Notes under the pieces: model-generated
Databases searched by the model: none
Seen by the model: the letters and a program-made list of their open reading frames with translations, nothing else
Told to the model about the DNA's origin: nothing
Program-made: the position numbers and the translations under genes
Assembly (NCBI RefSeq): GCF_030518235.1
Contig: NZ_JAULSA010000002.1
Location: forward strand, 620,001-684,000
DNA length: 64,000 nt
Reading direction: 5' to 3'
Source of the DNA: Saccharibacillus sp. CPCC 101409
GTDB lineage: Bacteria; Bacillota; Bacilli; Paenibacillales; Paenibacillaceae
Part shown: piece after piece, positions 8,195 through 15,931 of the stretch
How the letters are laid out: the number at the start of each line of letters is the position of its first letter
How positions within the stretch are numbered: position 1 is the first letter of the stretch

Positions 8195-8484
8195 AAAAGG
8201 TGACTTCGCTGGGTAAGTATTTCTCAGCCTCACCACTCAATTACAGAAAGGATCAGGATACCATGAGTCCCCGAAGGAGTATTCCCCAAAGGACAATCTG
8301 GAAACGTTACGATCTCTCCTATACTTAGCGCCTTTCGTAGAAGTTTGTCGGATTAACGGACATGACAAACGCTGCGAAAGGAAGGTATCATTCATGCGAA
8401 GGATGAACTCCTCGCGATACTTTTTTCCGCTTCGCAGACGGTTGTCGAAGATGACAACAAATGCGAAAACGAGGAGAGCATCGT
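8195..8484 (+). promoter_or_regulatory. Structured leader of yitT with three hairpins and two short ORFs
   Basis: Hairpin 0 (8199-8234) pairs GGTGA with TCACC and GCTGGG with CTCAGC. Hairpin 1 (8331-8381) has outer arms CCTTTCG/CGAAAGG and inner arms GTTTGTC/GACAAAC. Hairpin 2 (8408-8476) has outer arms CTCCTCG/CGAGGAG and inner arms GTTGTC/GACAAC. Outer 3' arms of hairpins 1 and 2 overlap the ribosome sites of, respectively, the second leader ORF and yitT. The design matches translational attenuation rather than any riboswitch class I know. This is my structural reading by eye, not a computed fold. Confidence 0.55.
8263..8328 (+). CDS. Leader ORF 1 of yitT (21 aa)
   Basis: ATG preceded at 10 bases by AAAGGA. 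The peptide is arginine-rich (MSPRRSIPQR...) and ends three codons-worth of structure before hairpin 1: its TAG is two bases upstream of the first hairpin arm. A ribosome held at its end would block that hairpin. Probably a regulatory leader peptide; it has no other visible function. Confidence 0.45.
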   Translation: MSPRRSIPQRTIWKRYDLSYT

Positions 8485-8579
8485 ATGAGGACCAAAGGAA
8501 AAAGGATGAAGCGGTCCGCGCAGGCGGCCGCGATTTTAACGGGCACGTTCGTAATGGCATTCGCGTATTATCACATTAA
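8394..8579 (+). CDS. Leader ORF 2 of yitT (61 aa, overlaps yitT)
   Basis: ATG preceded at eight bases by AAAGGAAGG. The frame runs through the whole of hairpin 2, passes the yitT start and ends 95 bases inside yitT in another frame. The first half is arginine-rich (MRRMNSSRYFFPLRRR). Translation of it would open hairpin 2 and free the yitT ribosome site. It is more likely a regulatory frame than a stable protein. Confidence 0.35.
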   Translation: MRRMNSSRYFFPLRRRLSKMTTNAKTRRASYEDQRKKDEAVRAGGRDFNGHVRNGIRVLSH

Positions 8580-9177
8580 TTTTCAAAACCATCTTTCGGA
8601 AGGCGGTTTTGTCGGCCTCTCGCTGCTCGGCGAGTATGCGTTCGGGCTTCCGCCCGCGCTGACGATCCTGCTGCTCGATATTCCGTTCATGCTGCTGTTC
8701 GCCCTGCGCAAAGGGTGGAGAGGGATGGGACCGGCGGCGCTGGCCGCGGGCTCGTTCACGGCATTCTACGCCGTCATCGAACGGTTCTCGACGCTGAACT
8801 TCGATCTGCACGGACAGCTCTGGCTGGCGGCTCTGCTGTCGGGCGTGCTGACGGGCATCGGAGGAGGTCTGGTGCTTCGCTGCGGCGGAGCGACGGGCGG
8901 AGACGACTGCGCCGCAATCTGGCTGCATGAGAAAAGTGGGCTGAAGATCGGTACGGTATTCATCCTGATGGATGCGTGCGTGCTGCTGCTGTCGCTTCTG
9001 TATCTGCCGCTCGCCGAGACGCTGTATACGGTTGCCGCCGTTTGCGTCGGAGGCAAAGTGATTACCTGGACGGTCGAACCGCAAATTCTGCGCCGCAGTT
9101 TCGGATCGATCGCGCATGTGTTCACTTCGTCGAAACGTCATGCCGCGCCGGAAGTACAGGTGTTGAATAGAGTATAA
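8485..9177 (+). CDS. YitT family integral membrane protein
   Basis: A 230-residue protein of the YitT (DUF161) family with about five to six membrane helices. The family signature GGATGGDDCAAIWLHEKSG, in the loop after the fourth helix, is present near residues 139-157, as is LSEGGFVGLSLL. Family function is unknown; members are abundant in Firmicutes. It lacks the C-terminal cytoplasmic DUF2179 domain of the longer YitT paralogues (these are about 280 residues). ATG 8485 is chosen for GAGGAG at eight bases; that site lies in the 3' arm of leader hairpin 2. Confidence 0.85.
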   Translation: MRTKGKRMKRSAQAAAILTGTFVMAFAYYHINFQNHLSEGGFVGLSLLGEYAFGLPPALTILLLDIPFMLLFALRKGWRGMGPAALAAGSFTAFYAVIERFSTLNFDLHGQLWLAALLSGVLTGIGGGLVLRCGGATGGDDCAAIWLHEKSGLKIGTVFILMDACVLLLSLLYLPLAETLYTVAAVCVGGKVITWTVEPQILRRSFGSIAHVFTSSKRHAAPEVQVLNRV

Positions 9178-9269
9178 GACTTGAGATCCGAATGAGGCGA
9201 CTTGTCTCCGCTTGAGCGAGACAGGCTGCCGGCCGCCGCAAAGCGAGCGGCGTTCGGTCAAGCGTTTGA

Positions 9270-9321
9270 AAAAACCGTTCCGATTTTCTCCGACTTTGGA
9301 GGAAGCCGAAACGGTTTTTTT
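9270..9321 (+). terminator. Terminator after yitT
   Basis: AAAACCGTT...CG and CG...AACGGTTTTTTT pair around a loop holding a minor inner stem (CTCC/GGAG). Confidence 0.75.
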
Positions 9322-9378
9322 GTCGTATGAGAGCAGGCGAAAACAGCGAGAGAAACAGGAATTCCGGGAAAACGAAAA

Positions 9379-9410
9379 TAAAAAAAACGGCGGAAACGCG
9401 AGGTTCCGCC
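9379..9410 (-). terminator. Terminator of the YdaT-like gene
   Basis: On the minus strand GGCGGAACC/GGTTTCCGCC-type arms are followed by a run of eight T. It lies 41 bases after the stop codon. Confidence 0.75.
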
Positions 9411-9450
9411 GGCCGGAGAATGCGGGGCATCATATAAGCTTGATGAACGT

Positions 9451-9927
9451 TTATTTCGACGACGATTGCAGTTTGCCGTCCGCGTCGTGCACAAACACAT
9501 GCACATCGCGGCCGTCGGCTTCCTTGTGCGCGGCTTTGAGCGCTTCGTCTTTGCGGTCATGCGTCGACAGCGGTTTGTCTTTGTGCTCTTCTTTTACCGC
9601 CCAGCCGTCTTCGTGCGGCACGACATGCAGCGCGCGGCGCACGGACGACTGCCCGCCGCTGCCGCTTTGCGAATTCGAACCGCCCGAATGCGAATGCGAG
9701 TCTTTCAAATGCGAAGACTTGGAATCGCGATCGCCGCCCGACGATTTCCCGCCGTGCTCCGGATGGTTCTCGGCCCATTCTTCCGCCTGCGAAGTCGCGA
9801 TTGCGATCGCCCGGCCTTCTTCGTAGCCGTCGCCAAGCAGCGCGTTGGCGATCTCGATCGCTTTATTGCGCACGCGGGCATCCAGATTCTTCATGGACTG
9901 CGGATAATCCTGCTTGTTCCAGGGCAT
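9451..9927 (-). CDS. YdaT-like stress protein with C-terminal DUF2188 domain
   Basis: 158 hydrophilic residues. The N-terminal 60 (PWNKQDYPQSMKNL, then a helix ending in SQAEEWAENHPEH) match the YdaT family of small Bacillus stress proteins. A Ser/His/Gly-rich linker follows (about residues 65-95), then a DUF2188 domain (LHVVPHEDGWAVKEE ... AHKEADGRDVHVFVHDADGKLQ). In Bacillus, ydaT belongs to the SigB general stress set; that role is known from relatives, not shown here. A GGAGGG ribosome site precedes the ATG. Confidence 0.78.
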   Translation of the reverse strand: MPWNKQDYPQSMKNLDARVRNKAIEIANALLGDGYEEGRAIAIATSQAEEWAENHPEHGGKSSGGDRDSKSSHLKDSHSHSGGSNSQSGSGGQSSVRRALHVVPHEDGWAVKEEHKDKPLSTHDRKDEALKAAHKEADGRDVHVFVHDADGKLQSSSK

Positions 9928-10052
9928 GACAATCCCTCCTGTTGAATAGTGGTTGCGGCTTCGGGGCTGCGCGGCCTGCGCTGGTTCTGTAAAGCGGCAG
10001 ACGGGCCCGGCCCCTGCTTGTGTATTAATTACCTACCCGGTTCGGGAGCGCT

Positions 10053-11318
10053 TCAAGCAGCAGGCGAGCCGCCGCGGCCGCTCAGCGAACGGTCGAGCAG
10101 CACTGCGCCGAGCGCGGCGGCGGTGGTCAGCCCGCCGGCCAGAAACAGCGTGCCCGGCCCGAAGCCGATCAGCGCGCCGGCGATCGCCGTGCCCGCCGAT
10201 CCGGCGGCCGTCTTGAGTCCGGCCATGGCGGCAAAAGCCTGGGCGCGGATGGCGTCCGGCGAATAAGCGGACCGTACGGCCAGCGTGGCCGTCATCAGCG
10301 GGGCGTTGACCGCCCCGGCCAGCAGCAGCGCCGCGAACAGGAAGCCGTACGAAGGAGCCAACGCGCACAGCGCGAAGCAGACCGCCGCGGCCGCGGTAAA
10401 GTCGCGCATCCGGTTCTCCGGGTTGCCGCGCAGCGGCCTCAGCACCAGCAGCAGCGAGCCGGCCAGATTGCCGAGCCCGAAAGCGGTCACCAGAAAGCCG
10501 CCGCCGGCAGCGCCGGCCGCCGTCCGCTCGGCGAAGGCGACGGCCAGCACGGAGATTGCGCCGCCGGGCAGCGCCGCGGCCATCGTCAGCAGCGTGGTCC
10601 GGCGCAGCGGACCGATCTTCGCCAGCGACAGCATGACGCCGGCTTCGCGTCCGGCGGCGCCCCTCGCCCGCGCCGCTTCGCGCGGCTCAAGCGGCGGAAC
10701 GGGCAGCATCCGCAGAACAACGGCGGATGCAAGCGCGCTCGCGGACAGCCCCGCGAGCGCCGCGCCGGGGCCGAACACCGCGGCGGCCCCGGCGACGGCC
10801 GCCGGCCCGAGCGTGCCGCCGATGCCGTAGGTCAGGGCGTCCCAGCCCTCGGCGCGGCGGCGTTTGTGTTCGGGCCCCGGCGTCAGCGGGGCGAGAATGC
10901 TGCTCAGGCCGCCGGTCAGCAGCGGCCCGCAGAATCCCGCCGCCGCGGCCAGCGCCAGCGAGACCGCGAAGGGCACGCGGCCGAAGCTCAGCGCGGCCGC
11001 GAGAATAAGCGCGCCGTACAGCACGGCGGCGCAGGCAAGCACCGTCCGTCTGTCGCGCGCGCCGTCCAGCGCGCGTGCCGACAGCGGACCGAGCACATGC
11101 GGCGCCGTCAGCGCCGCGGCCATCAGCGCGCCGGCGGACGGCGCCGCGCCGCTCTGCGCGGCGAGCAGCACAAAGCCGACCGCCGCCGCGGCGTCGGCGC
11201 CGCGCGACAGCACGGCCGCCGATACATAGCGGACGAGCGGCGGCCGCGCCGCAGGGTCTTCGCCGCGCTTGTCGGGAGCGTTCGGCTGCGAACGGGAGCT
11301 GGTTTTTTGCCGCGACAT
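10053..11318 (-). CDS. MFS transporter
   Basis: 421 residues, mostly hydrophobic, with about twelve membrane segments after a 25-residue basic, polar N-terminus. The loop after helix 2 (GPLSARALDGARDRRTV) is the MFS motif A position, and a polar central loop (PPLEPREAARARGAAGRE) separates the two halves. Alanine and glycine content is extreme, and the gene is among the most GC-rich in the window. Substrate unknown, probably efflux. Transcribed alone. All antisense frames here are long because of GC content and were ignored. Confidence 0.83.
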   Translation of the reverse strand: MSRQKTSSRSQPNAPDKRGEDPAARPPLVRYVSAAVLSRGADAAAAVGFVLLAAQSGAAPSAGALMAAALTAPHVLGPLSARALDGARDRRTVLACAAVLYGALILAAALSFGRVPFAVSLALAAAAGFCGPLLTGGLSSILAPLTPGPEHKRRRAEGWDALTYGIGGTLGPAAVAGAAAVFGPGAALAGLSASALASAVVLRMLPVPPLEPREAARARGAAGREAGVMLSLAKIGPLRRTTLLTMAAALPGGAISVLAVAFAERTAAGAAGGGFLVTAFGLGNLAGSLLLVLRPLRGNPENRMRDFTAAAAVCFALCALAPSYGFLFAALLLAGAVNAPLMTATLAVRSAYSPDAIRAQAFAAMAGLKTAAGSAGTAIAGALIGFGPGTLFLAGGLTTAAALGAVLLDRSLSGRGGSPAA

Positions 11319-11554
11319 GATGGTTCCTCCTCGGCTTCGAATCGTTCTGCGTCAAGTAAAGGCGTCCGTAAAAGGCTTCGAAAAGCCGGACGGTTAACGA
11401 CCATTACCCGTCTGCGCCGCGTTTAACCGTTCTTCAGCCGGCAGGCAAGGGTTTTTCAAATTTGAAACTTCCTGCTATGATAAAAACCATGGTCCGCAGA
11501 GCGGACGCGTTATCGATATTCGATGAAAAACCGGAAACGGAAGGAGCCCCATTC

Positions 11555-12088
11555 ATGAAAGTGACCCTTATTGCCGGGAGCAATCGCGAACAGGCGAGCA
11601 GTACGCGATTGACCCGTTACCTGGCCAAACTGCTGGACGAGCAGGGATTCGAAACCGAAGTATTCAGCTTGTACGAGCACCAGCTTCCGCTGTACGGACC
11701 GGGAGAAGCCTACGGACACGAAGAAGTGCTGAAGCTGTCCCGGGCGGTCAAGTCGGCCGGAGCGGTCGTGCTGTCGACGCCGGAATACCATTCGTCGATC
11801 TCGGGCGTGCTCAAGAACGCGCTGGATTTCCTGAACAGCGAATATTTCGAAGGCAAGCCGGTGCTGTGCGCCAGCTCCGCCGGCGGAGCGGTGGGCGTGT
11901 CTTCGCTCGGCGATCTGCAGGCGATCGTGCGCAATCTGCACGGCCTGAACTGCCCGGAATGGATCTCGATCGGCGGCGATCAGCGCCACTTCGGCGAGAA
12001 CGGGGAGCCGCTGGACCAGGCGACCGAGCTGCGCATCCGTAAAGCCGTCGATACGTTCGTGCACCTGATCCGGCGCATTTACGGCTGA
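11555..12088 (+). CDS. NADPH-dependent FMN reductase (azoreductase/ChrR-like flavodoxin fold)
   Basis: 177 residues with the flavodoxin-like fold of the FMN_red family. The phosphate-binding loop is GSNREQASSTRL near the N-terminus, and the isoalloxazine-binding stretch is STPEYHSSISGVLKNALDFL near residue 75. It reduces flavins, quinones, azo dyes or metals with NAD(P)H. ATG 11555 is chosen for its AAGGAG nine bases upstream; a longer in-frame start lacks a ribosome site. Monocistronic, with a terminator. Confidence 0.88.
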   Translation: MKVTLIAGSNREQASSTRLTRYLAKLLDEQGFETEVFSLYEHQLPLYGPGEAYGHEEVLKLSRAVKSAGAVVLSTPEYHSSISGVLKNALDFLNSEYFEGKPVLCASSAGGAVGVSSLGDLQAIVRNLHGLNCPEWISIGGDQRHFGENGEPLDQATELRIRKAVDTFVHLIRRIYG

Positions 12089-12103
12089 GCTTCGACATGA
12101 AAA

Positions 12104-12146
12104 AAAAGAACCTTCATGCCGCTTCCGCGGCAGTGAAGGTTCTTTC
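12104..12146 (+). terminator. Terminator of the FMN reductase gene, likely bidirectional
   Basis: AAAGAACCTTCA(C)TGCC pairs with GGCAGTGAAGGTTCTTT around TTCCGC. A-run and T-run on both sides suit the convergent msrAB gene too. Confidence 0.85.
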
Positions 12147-12198
12147 GTGTTGATTGGAATCCCGGATATGAATCTGTAAGCGGCCGTCCGGCAGCGGC

Positions 12199-13173
12199 TT
12201 ACGCCTGCGCGAACAGGGTCCGGTATTCGCCGTAGCCTTCTTCTTGAAGCTTTTCTTTCGGCACGAAGCGCAGCGCCGCGGAATTGATGCAGTAGCGCAG
12301 GCCGTCCGGGCCCGGGCCGTCGTCGAATACGTGGCCGAGGTGGGAGTCCGCTTCCTTGCTGCGCACTTCGGTGCGGATCATGAAGTGGGTCAGGTCGGTT
12401 TTTTCCTTGACGTGGTAATCGCGGATCGGCCGGGTGAAGCTCGGCCAGCCGCAGCCGGAATCGTATTTGTCGCGCGAACTGAACAGCGGTTCGCCGGAGA
12501 CGATATCGACATAGATGCCTTCGCCGTGATGATCCCAGAATTCGTTGTGGAACGCCGGCTCGGTGCCGTTGTTCTGCGTCACATTGTACTGCATATCGCT
12601 CAGGCGCTGTTTCAGTTCGTTTTTATCGACTGTTTTTTTCCAGTGTTCTTCGATAAACGCTTCGCGGCCGGACGCTTTTTTGTACCGTTTGTAGTGGGAA
12701 GGGTTCTTTTTATGATAATCCTGGTGGTACTCTTCGGCTTCGTAGAACGTTTCGGCCGGACGGATCGGCGTAACGATCGGCTTGTCGAAGCGTCCGCTTT
12801 CGCCGAGCGCTTTCTTGGAAGCTTCCGCCTTGATGCGCTGCTCTTCGTTATGGTAGAAGATCGCCGTTTCGTACGAAGAGCCGCGGTCGTGGAACTGTCC
12901 GCCGGCGTCGGTCGGGTCGACCTGCTGCCAGAACAGCTCAAGCAGTTTGTCGTAAGGGAAAATGTCCGGGTTGTAGGTGATCTGGACCGCTTCGACGTGA
13001 CCCGTGGTTTCCGAGCACACTTCTTTGTAAGTCGGGTTCGCGGTGTGTCCGCCGGTGTAGCCGGACACGACTTTGACAATGCCGGGCAGCTCGTCGAACG
13101 GTGTAACCATACACCAGAAGCAGCCTCCCGCAAACGTCGCTTTTTCGGTCATGGAAGATGGATAGTCGGCCAT
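12199..13173 (-). CDS. msrAB: Fused peptide-methionine sulfoxide reductase MsrA/MsrB
   Basis: Repairs both S- and R-methionine sulfoxide in proteins. Residues 10-165 are MsrA with catalytic C18 in GGCFWC; residues about 185-320 are MsrB, with SGCGWPSF, the [26 protein letters not shown] block and its catalytic cysteine in RYCIN. The 324-residue fusion without a signal peptide is the cytoplasmic form common in Firmicutes. The stretch between the domains ([20 protein letters not shown]) is the usual MsrA tail. Start ATG has GGAGGG upstream. Confidence 0.95.
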   Translation of the reverse strand: MADYPSSMTEKATFAGGCFWCMVTPFDELPGIVKVVSGYTGGHTANPTYKEVCSETTGHVEAVQITYNPDIFPYDKLLELFWQQVDPTDAGGQFHDRGSSYETAIFYHNEEQRIKAEASKKALGESGRFDKPIVTPIRPAETFYEAEEYHQDYHKKNPSHYKRYKKASGREAFIEEHWKKTVDKNELKQRLSDMQYNVTQNNGTEPAFHNEFWDHHGEGIYVDIVSGEPLFSSRDKYDSGCGWPSFTRPIRDYHVKEKTDLTHFMIRTEVRSKEADSHLGHVFDDGPGPDGLRYCINSAALRFVPKEKLQEEGYGEYRTLFAQA

Positions 13174-13455
13174 GGATAATCCCTCCGTATATTTATTTGA
13201 GTCGATTATTTGATGCGCAATTAATTGACTTACCCTTTAAATTATACACGATTTTACCGGTTAAGCCAAGGGTTTCCCGTTTTTTCGTTTCAATAAAAGG
13301 TAAATTAAATTGCAAATGTTCTACTCGTCAGTAAACGTTCCGCCGCCCGCCGAATCAGAAAGCGGCTTACTTTCATCGGCGACAGATGCCGTCGATCGGC
13401 TTTTGCCAAGAAGAGCCGGGCGGCGTATACTCGAAAAGGAAAGCGGGGGAGCGAA

Positions 13456-14427
13456 ATGAAAAGTACGGCACCGATCGGCGGCGCGGAGAACAGTCCGCAG
13501 TCCGTCAAAAGGGTGGCGCTCGTCGGAATCGGCGGCATCGCCCGGAAAGTTTATTTGCCGCTGCTGTCGGGTCATCCGCGCGCGGAGATCGTCGGCGTTG
13601 TCAGCCGGAGCGAAAGCAGCGTTCGCGAAGCGGCGGCGCGGTACCGGATTCCGAACGCTTCGACGGAGCTCGGCGATCTGCTTCGCTGGGAGCCGGACGC
13701 GGTGTTCGTGCACAGCGCGACGGCGGCGCATTACGAGATCGTGACAAAGTGCCTGGAAGCGGGGCTGCCGGTCTACGCCGACAAACCGCTGTCTACCGAT
13801 CCGGGCGAAAGCGCGGCGATGGCGGCCAAAGCGGAAAAGAAAGGACTGCTGCTCGCGGCCGGCTTCAATCGCCGCTTCGCCCCGCTGTACGTCGAGGCGA
13901 AAGCATGGATCGAAGAAGCCGGCGGCTTCGCCCAGGTCCATGCGGCCAAACACCGGACTTCGCCTCAGAACGCGTCCGCAAGAGACACGGTCTACGACGA
14001 CCTGATTCATATGCTCGACCTGCTGCTGTGGCTGTCCGGCGGCGACAGCCGCCTGCTGTCGAACACGCTGGACACCGACCGTGAGCGGCGGATGCTCGGC
14101 GCGTTCGGCGCGCTTCGCCTCGGCGGGGCGGCCGGCAGCTATGCGATGACGCGTTCGGCGGGCCGGGATTCCGAACGGCTGGAGCTGCACGGCAGCGGCC
14201 GGACGGCGGTGGTGGACGATCTGGAGCGGGCCGTATTTACGGCAGCCGGCGGCAGGCCGGAAGAACGCGGCTTCGGCGGCTGGGACACGGTGCTCAAGCG
14301 CCGGGGCTTCGAAGGCGTCGTCGAGCATTTTCTGGACTGTCTGGACGATCCCCAGCGGTGTACGGTGAGAGCCGACCTGGTGCTGGGATCGCACGAGCTG
14401 GCGGAAAGGGCCGCCCGATCTTTTTGA
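13456..14427 (+). CDS. Gfo/Idh/MocA family oxidoreductase
   Basis: A 323-residue NAD(P)-dependent dehydrogenase. The Rossmann motif GIGGIARKVYLPLL is at residues 24-37, and the family lysine is in ADKPLS near residue 113. A histidine is kept in DDLIHMLDLLLWL near residue 183. It is smaller than the typical 340-390 residues. It is followed at 36 bases by a small acidic protein gene, probably in one transcript. Substrate unknown; likely a sugar or cyclitol derivative. Confidence 0.82.
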   Translation: MKSTAPIGGAENSPQSVKRVALVGIGGIARKVYLPLLSGHPRAEIVGVVSRSESSVREAAARYRIPNASTELGDLLRWEPDAVFVHSATAAHYEIVTKCLEAGLPVYADKPLSTDPGESAAMAAKAEKKGLLLAAGFNRRFAPLYVEAKAWIEEAGGFAQVHAAKHRTSPQNASARDTVYDDLIHMLDLLLWLSGGDSRLLSNTLDTDRERRMLGAFGALRLGGAAGSYAMTRSAGRDSERLELHGSGRTAVVDDLERAVFTAAGGRPEERGFGGWDTVLKRRGFEGVVEHFLDCLDDPQRCTVRADLVLGSHELAERAARSF

Positions 14428-14463
14428 AAAAAGTTTTTGAAGAAAGAAAGGAGGAAGGCAACG

Positions 14464-14844
14464 ATGAGCGATTACGATGACAACCGGGACGCGGATTACG
14501 ACCGCTACGAGAGCGCCGAAGGACGCCGCGAGATCGAGAAGGAAACGCAGGAGAAGATCGTGGAGGTCTACCGGCAGGAAGAAGACATGATGATTCTCGT
14601 GTATGCGCAGTGGTGCGTCAACAACGATCTCGACCCCGCGGAACTGTACGCCAGCGCGTATCCCGAACAGCTTGCCAACGAGCGCCTGGAGCGGGTGCTC
14701 AAGCTGGTCGTCTCCAAAGAAGAAGCCGGCGATATCACCGATGATACGCTGCTCGGCGTGCTGTCGATGTTCGGCAACGAAGATCTGGGCATGGTCGTGG
14801 CCGAAGCGATCGAAGAACGGGAGAAAGCCAAGCGCCGCAAATAA
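14464..14844 (+). CDS. Small acidic protein, unknown
   Basis: 126 residues, rich in Asp and Glu, with no membrane segment or cysteine cluster (one cysteine, in YAQWCVNN). Most of it is predicted helix by eye (REIEKETQEKIVEVYRQEED; EEREKAKRRK at the end). A GGAGGAAGG ribosome site fixes the ATG. Followed by a terminator. I do not recognise the family. Confidence 0.7.
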   Translation: MSDYDDNRDADYDRYESAEGRREIEKETQEKIVEVYRQEEDMMILVYAQWCVNNDLDPAELYASAYPEQLANERLERVLKLVVSKEEAGDITDDTLLGVLSMFGNEDLGMVVAEAIEEREKAKRRK

Positions 14845-14846
14845 GC

Positions 14847-14893
14847 AAAAACCCGCACGAACGCCGGACATCGGCGCTTGCGCGGGTTTTCTT
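14847..14893 (+). terminator. Terminator
   Basis: AAAACCCGC and GCGGGTTTT arms with an inner GCGCC/GGCGC-like stem, then TCTTTTT. Confidence 0.8.
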
Positions 14894-14928
14894 TTTGAAC
14901 GGAAAAAAGCAATCGGCCCGCCGCGACG

Positions 14929-15750
14929 CTACATCTTCTCCTGCCGCGTATGCCGGAACTCTTTCGGCGACATGCCGAATTTGCTGCGGAACACCCGGTG
15001 GAAATACGTATAATTGGCGAAACCGGACGTCTCGGCGACCTGCTCAAGCGGCATCGGGCTGAACACGATGCGTTCCTTCGCCATATCGAGCCGGACTTCG
15101 AGCGCGTACTGCATAATGCTCATATCGAACGTTTCTTTAAAAAGATGCACGCAGCGCGAAACGCTCGTATCGACGTAGGCGGCCACGTCCTCCAGCTTGA
15201 ACAGCGAAGACGCGTTTTCCTCGATATACTGTTTGATGCGGTGGGCGAGAAACGTTTTGCCGGAAGAAATCGGCTGCTCGCTGAGCAGGCGGTCGGTCTC
15301 CAGACACAGAATCCGCAGATAATAATCCGAAATGCGCGGATCGGGATTGGAAATTCGGCGCTGCTCGATCACGATCTGGCGGAACAAGCCGAGCAGCCCT
15401 TCGCTGAGCGGAATGCTGAGCTTGGTCGGCCGCCGGCGCTCGTTCCACCAGCGGTCGATCCAGGCTCCCCCGAAAAAGATATGATAATCGCCGCTTTCCA
15501 TCGGACGTTCGTCGCTTTCCGAACGCGATGGCGGGAAAATCTTCAACTCGTAAGCTTCGGCCGGCCCGTAAAGCAGCAGGTCCCCGGCTTCGATGCGCTG
15601 GATGCGTCCGTCGATGAGCGCTTCGGACGTGCCTTCCGTTTGCAGGCGAAACAGGTAGCTGCCGAGGCGGTCGGTCCGCTGGTGAAAAGGTGATCGATGG
15701 AAGGAAAATCCTGCGGTGAAAACCTGGCAGGAAGGTTCGGTCGTCTGCAT
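14929..15750 (-). CDS. AraC-family transcriptional regulator
   Basis: 273 residues: an N-terminal cupin-like sugar-sensing domain (YLFRLQTEGTSEALIDG, then IEAGDLLLYGP), and a C-terminal double helix-turn-helix from about residue 170 (LEDVAAYVDTSVSRCVHLFKE; then PLEQVAETSGFANYTYFHRVF and FRSKFGMSPKEFR). It is divergent from the Gfo/Idh-isomerase-ThuA cluster starting 181 bases away, so it is the probable activator of that cluster. The start ATG is preceded by a weak AGGAGC site. Confidence 0.88.
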   Translation of the reverse strand: MQTTEPSCQVFTAGFSFHRSPFHQRTDRLGSYLFRLQTEGTSEALIDGRIQRIEAGDLLLYGPAEAYELKIFPPSRSESDERPMESGDYHIFFGGAWIDRWWNERRRPTKLSIPLSEGLLGLFRQIVIEQRRISNPDPRISDYYLRILCLETDRLLSEQPISSGKTFLAHRIKQYIEENASSLFKLEDVAAYVDTSVSRCVHLFKETFDMSIMQYALEVRLDMAKERIVFSPMPLEQVAETSGFANYTYFHRVFRSKFGMSPKEFRHTRQEKM

Positions 15751-15931
15751 GTCGGCGGCTCCTTGAAAAGAAAAATAAAATAATGACCAGATTGTTCATG
15801 TTTCGATTATATTCTTCATTTTAATACAAAACGATTTGCAATACCATGAATTCGAAGCAACCATTATAACCGGAACCGAGAACATTCAGGCCGGTCGAAG
15901 TTCGACAACCTATGGCAGGGAGTGATGTTCC

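Noticed and set aside
8195-8484. Known riboswitch (M-box, yybP-ykoY, ydaO, guanidine) upstream of yitT
   Set aside because: None of the conserved cores of these classes could be matched by eye; hairpins and ORFs explain the region better.
13305-13538. 77-codon minus-strand frame between msrAB and the Gfo/Idh gene
   Set aside because: No ribosome site or family, and it overlaps the start of the Gfo/Idh gene.
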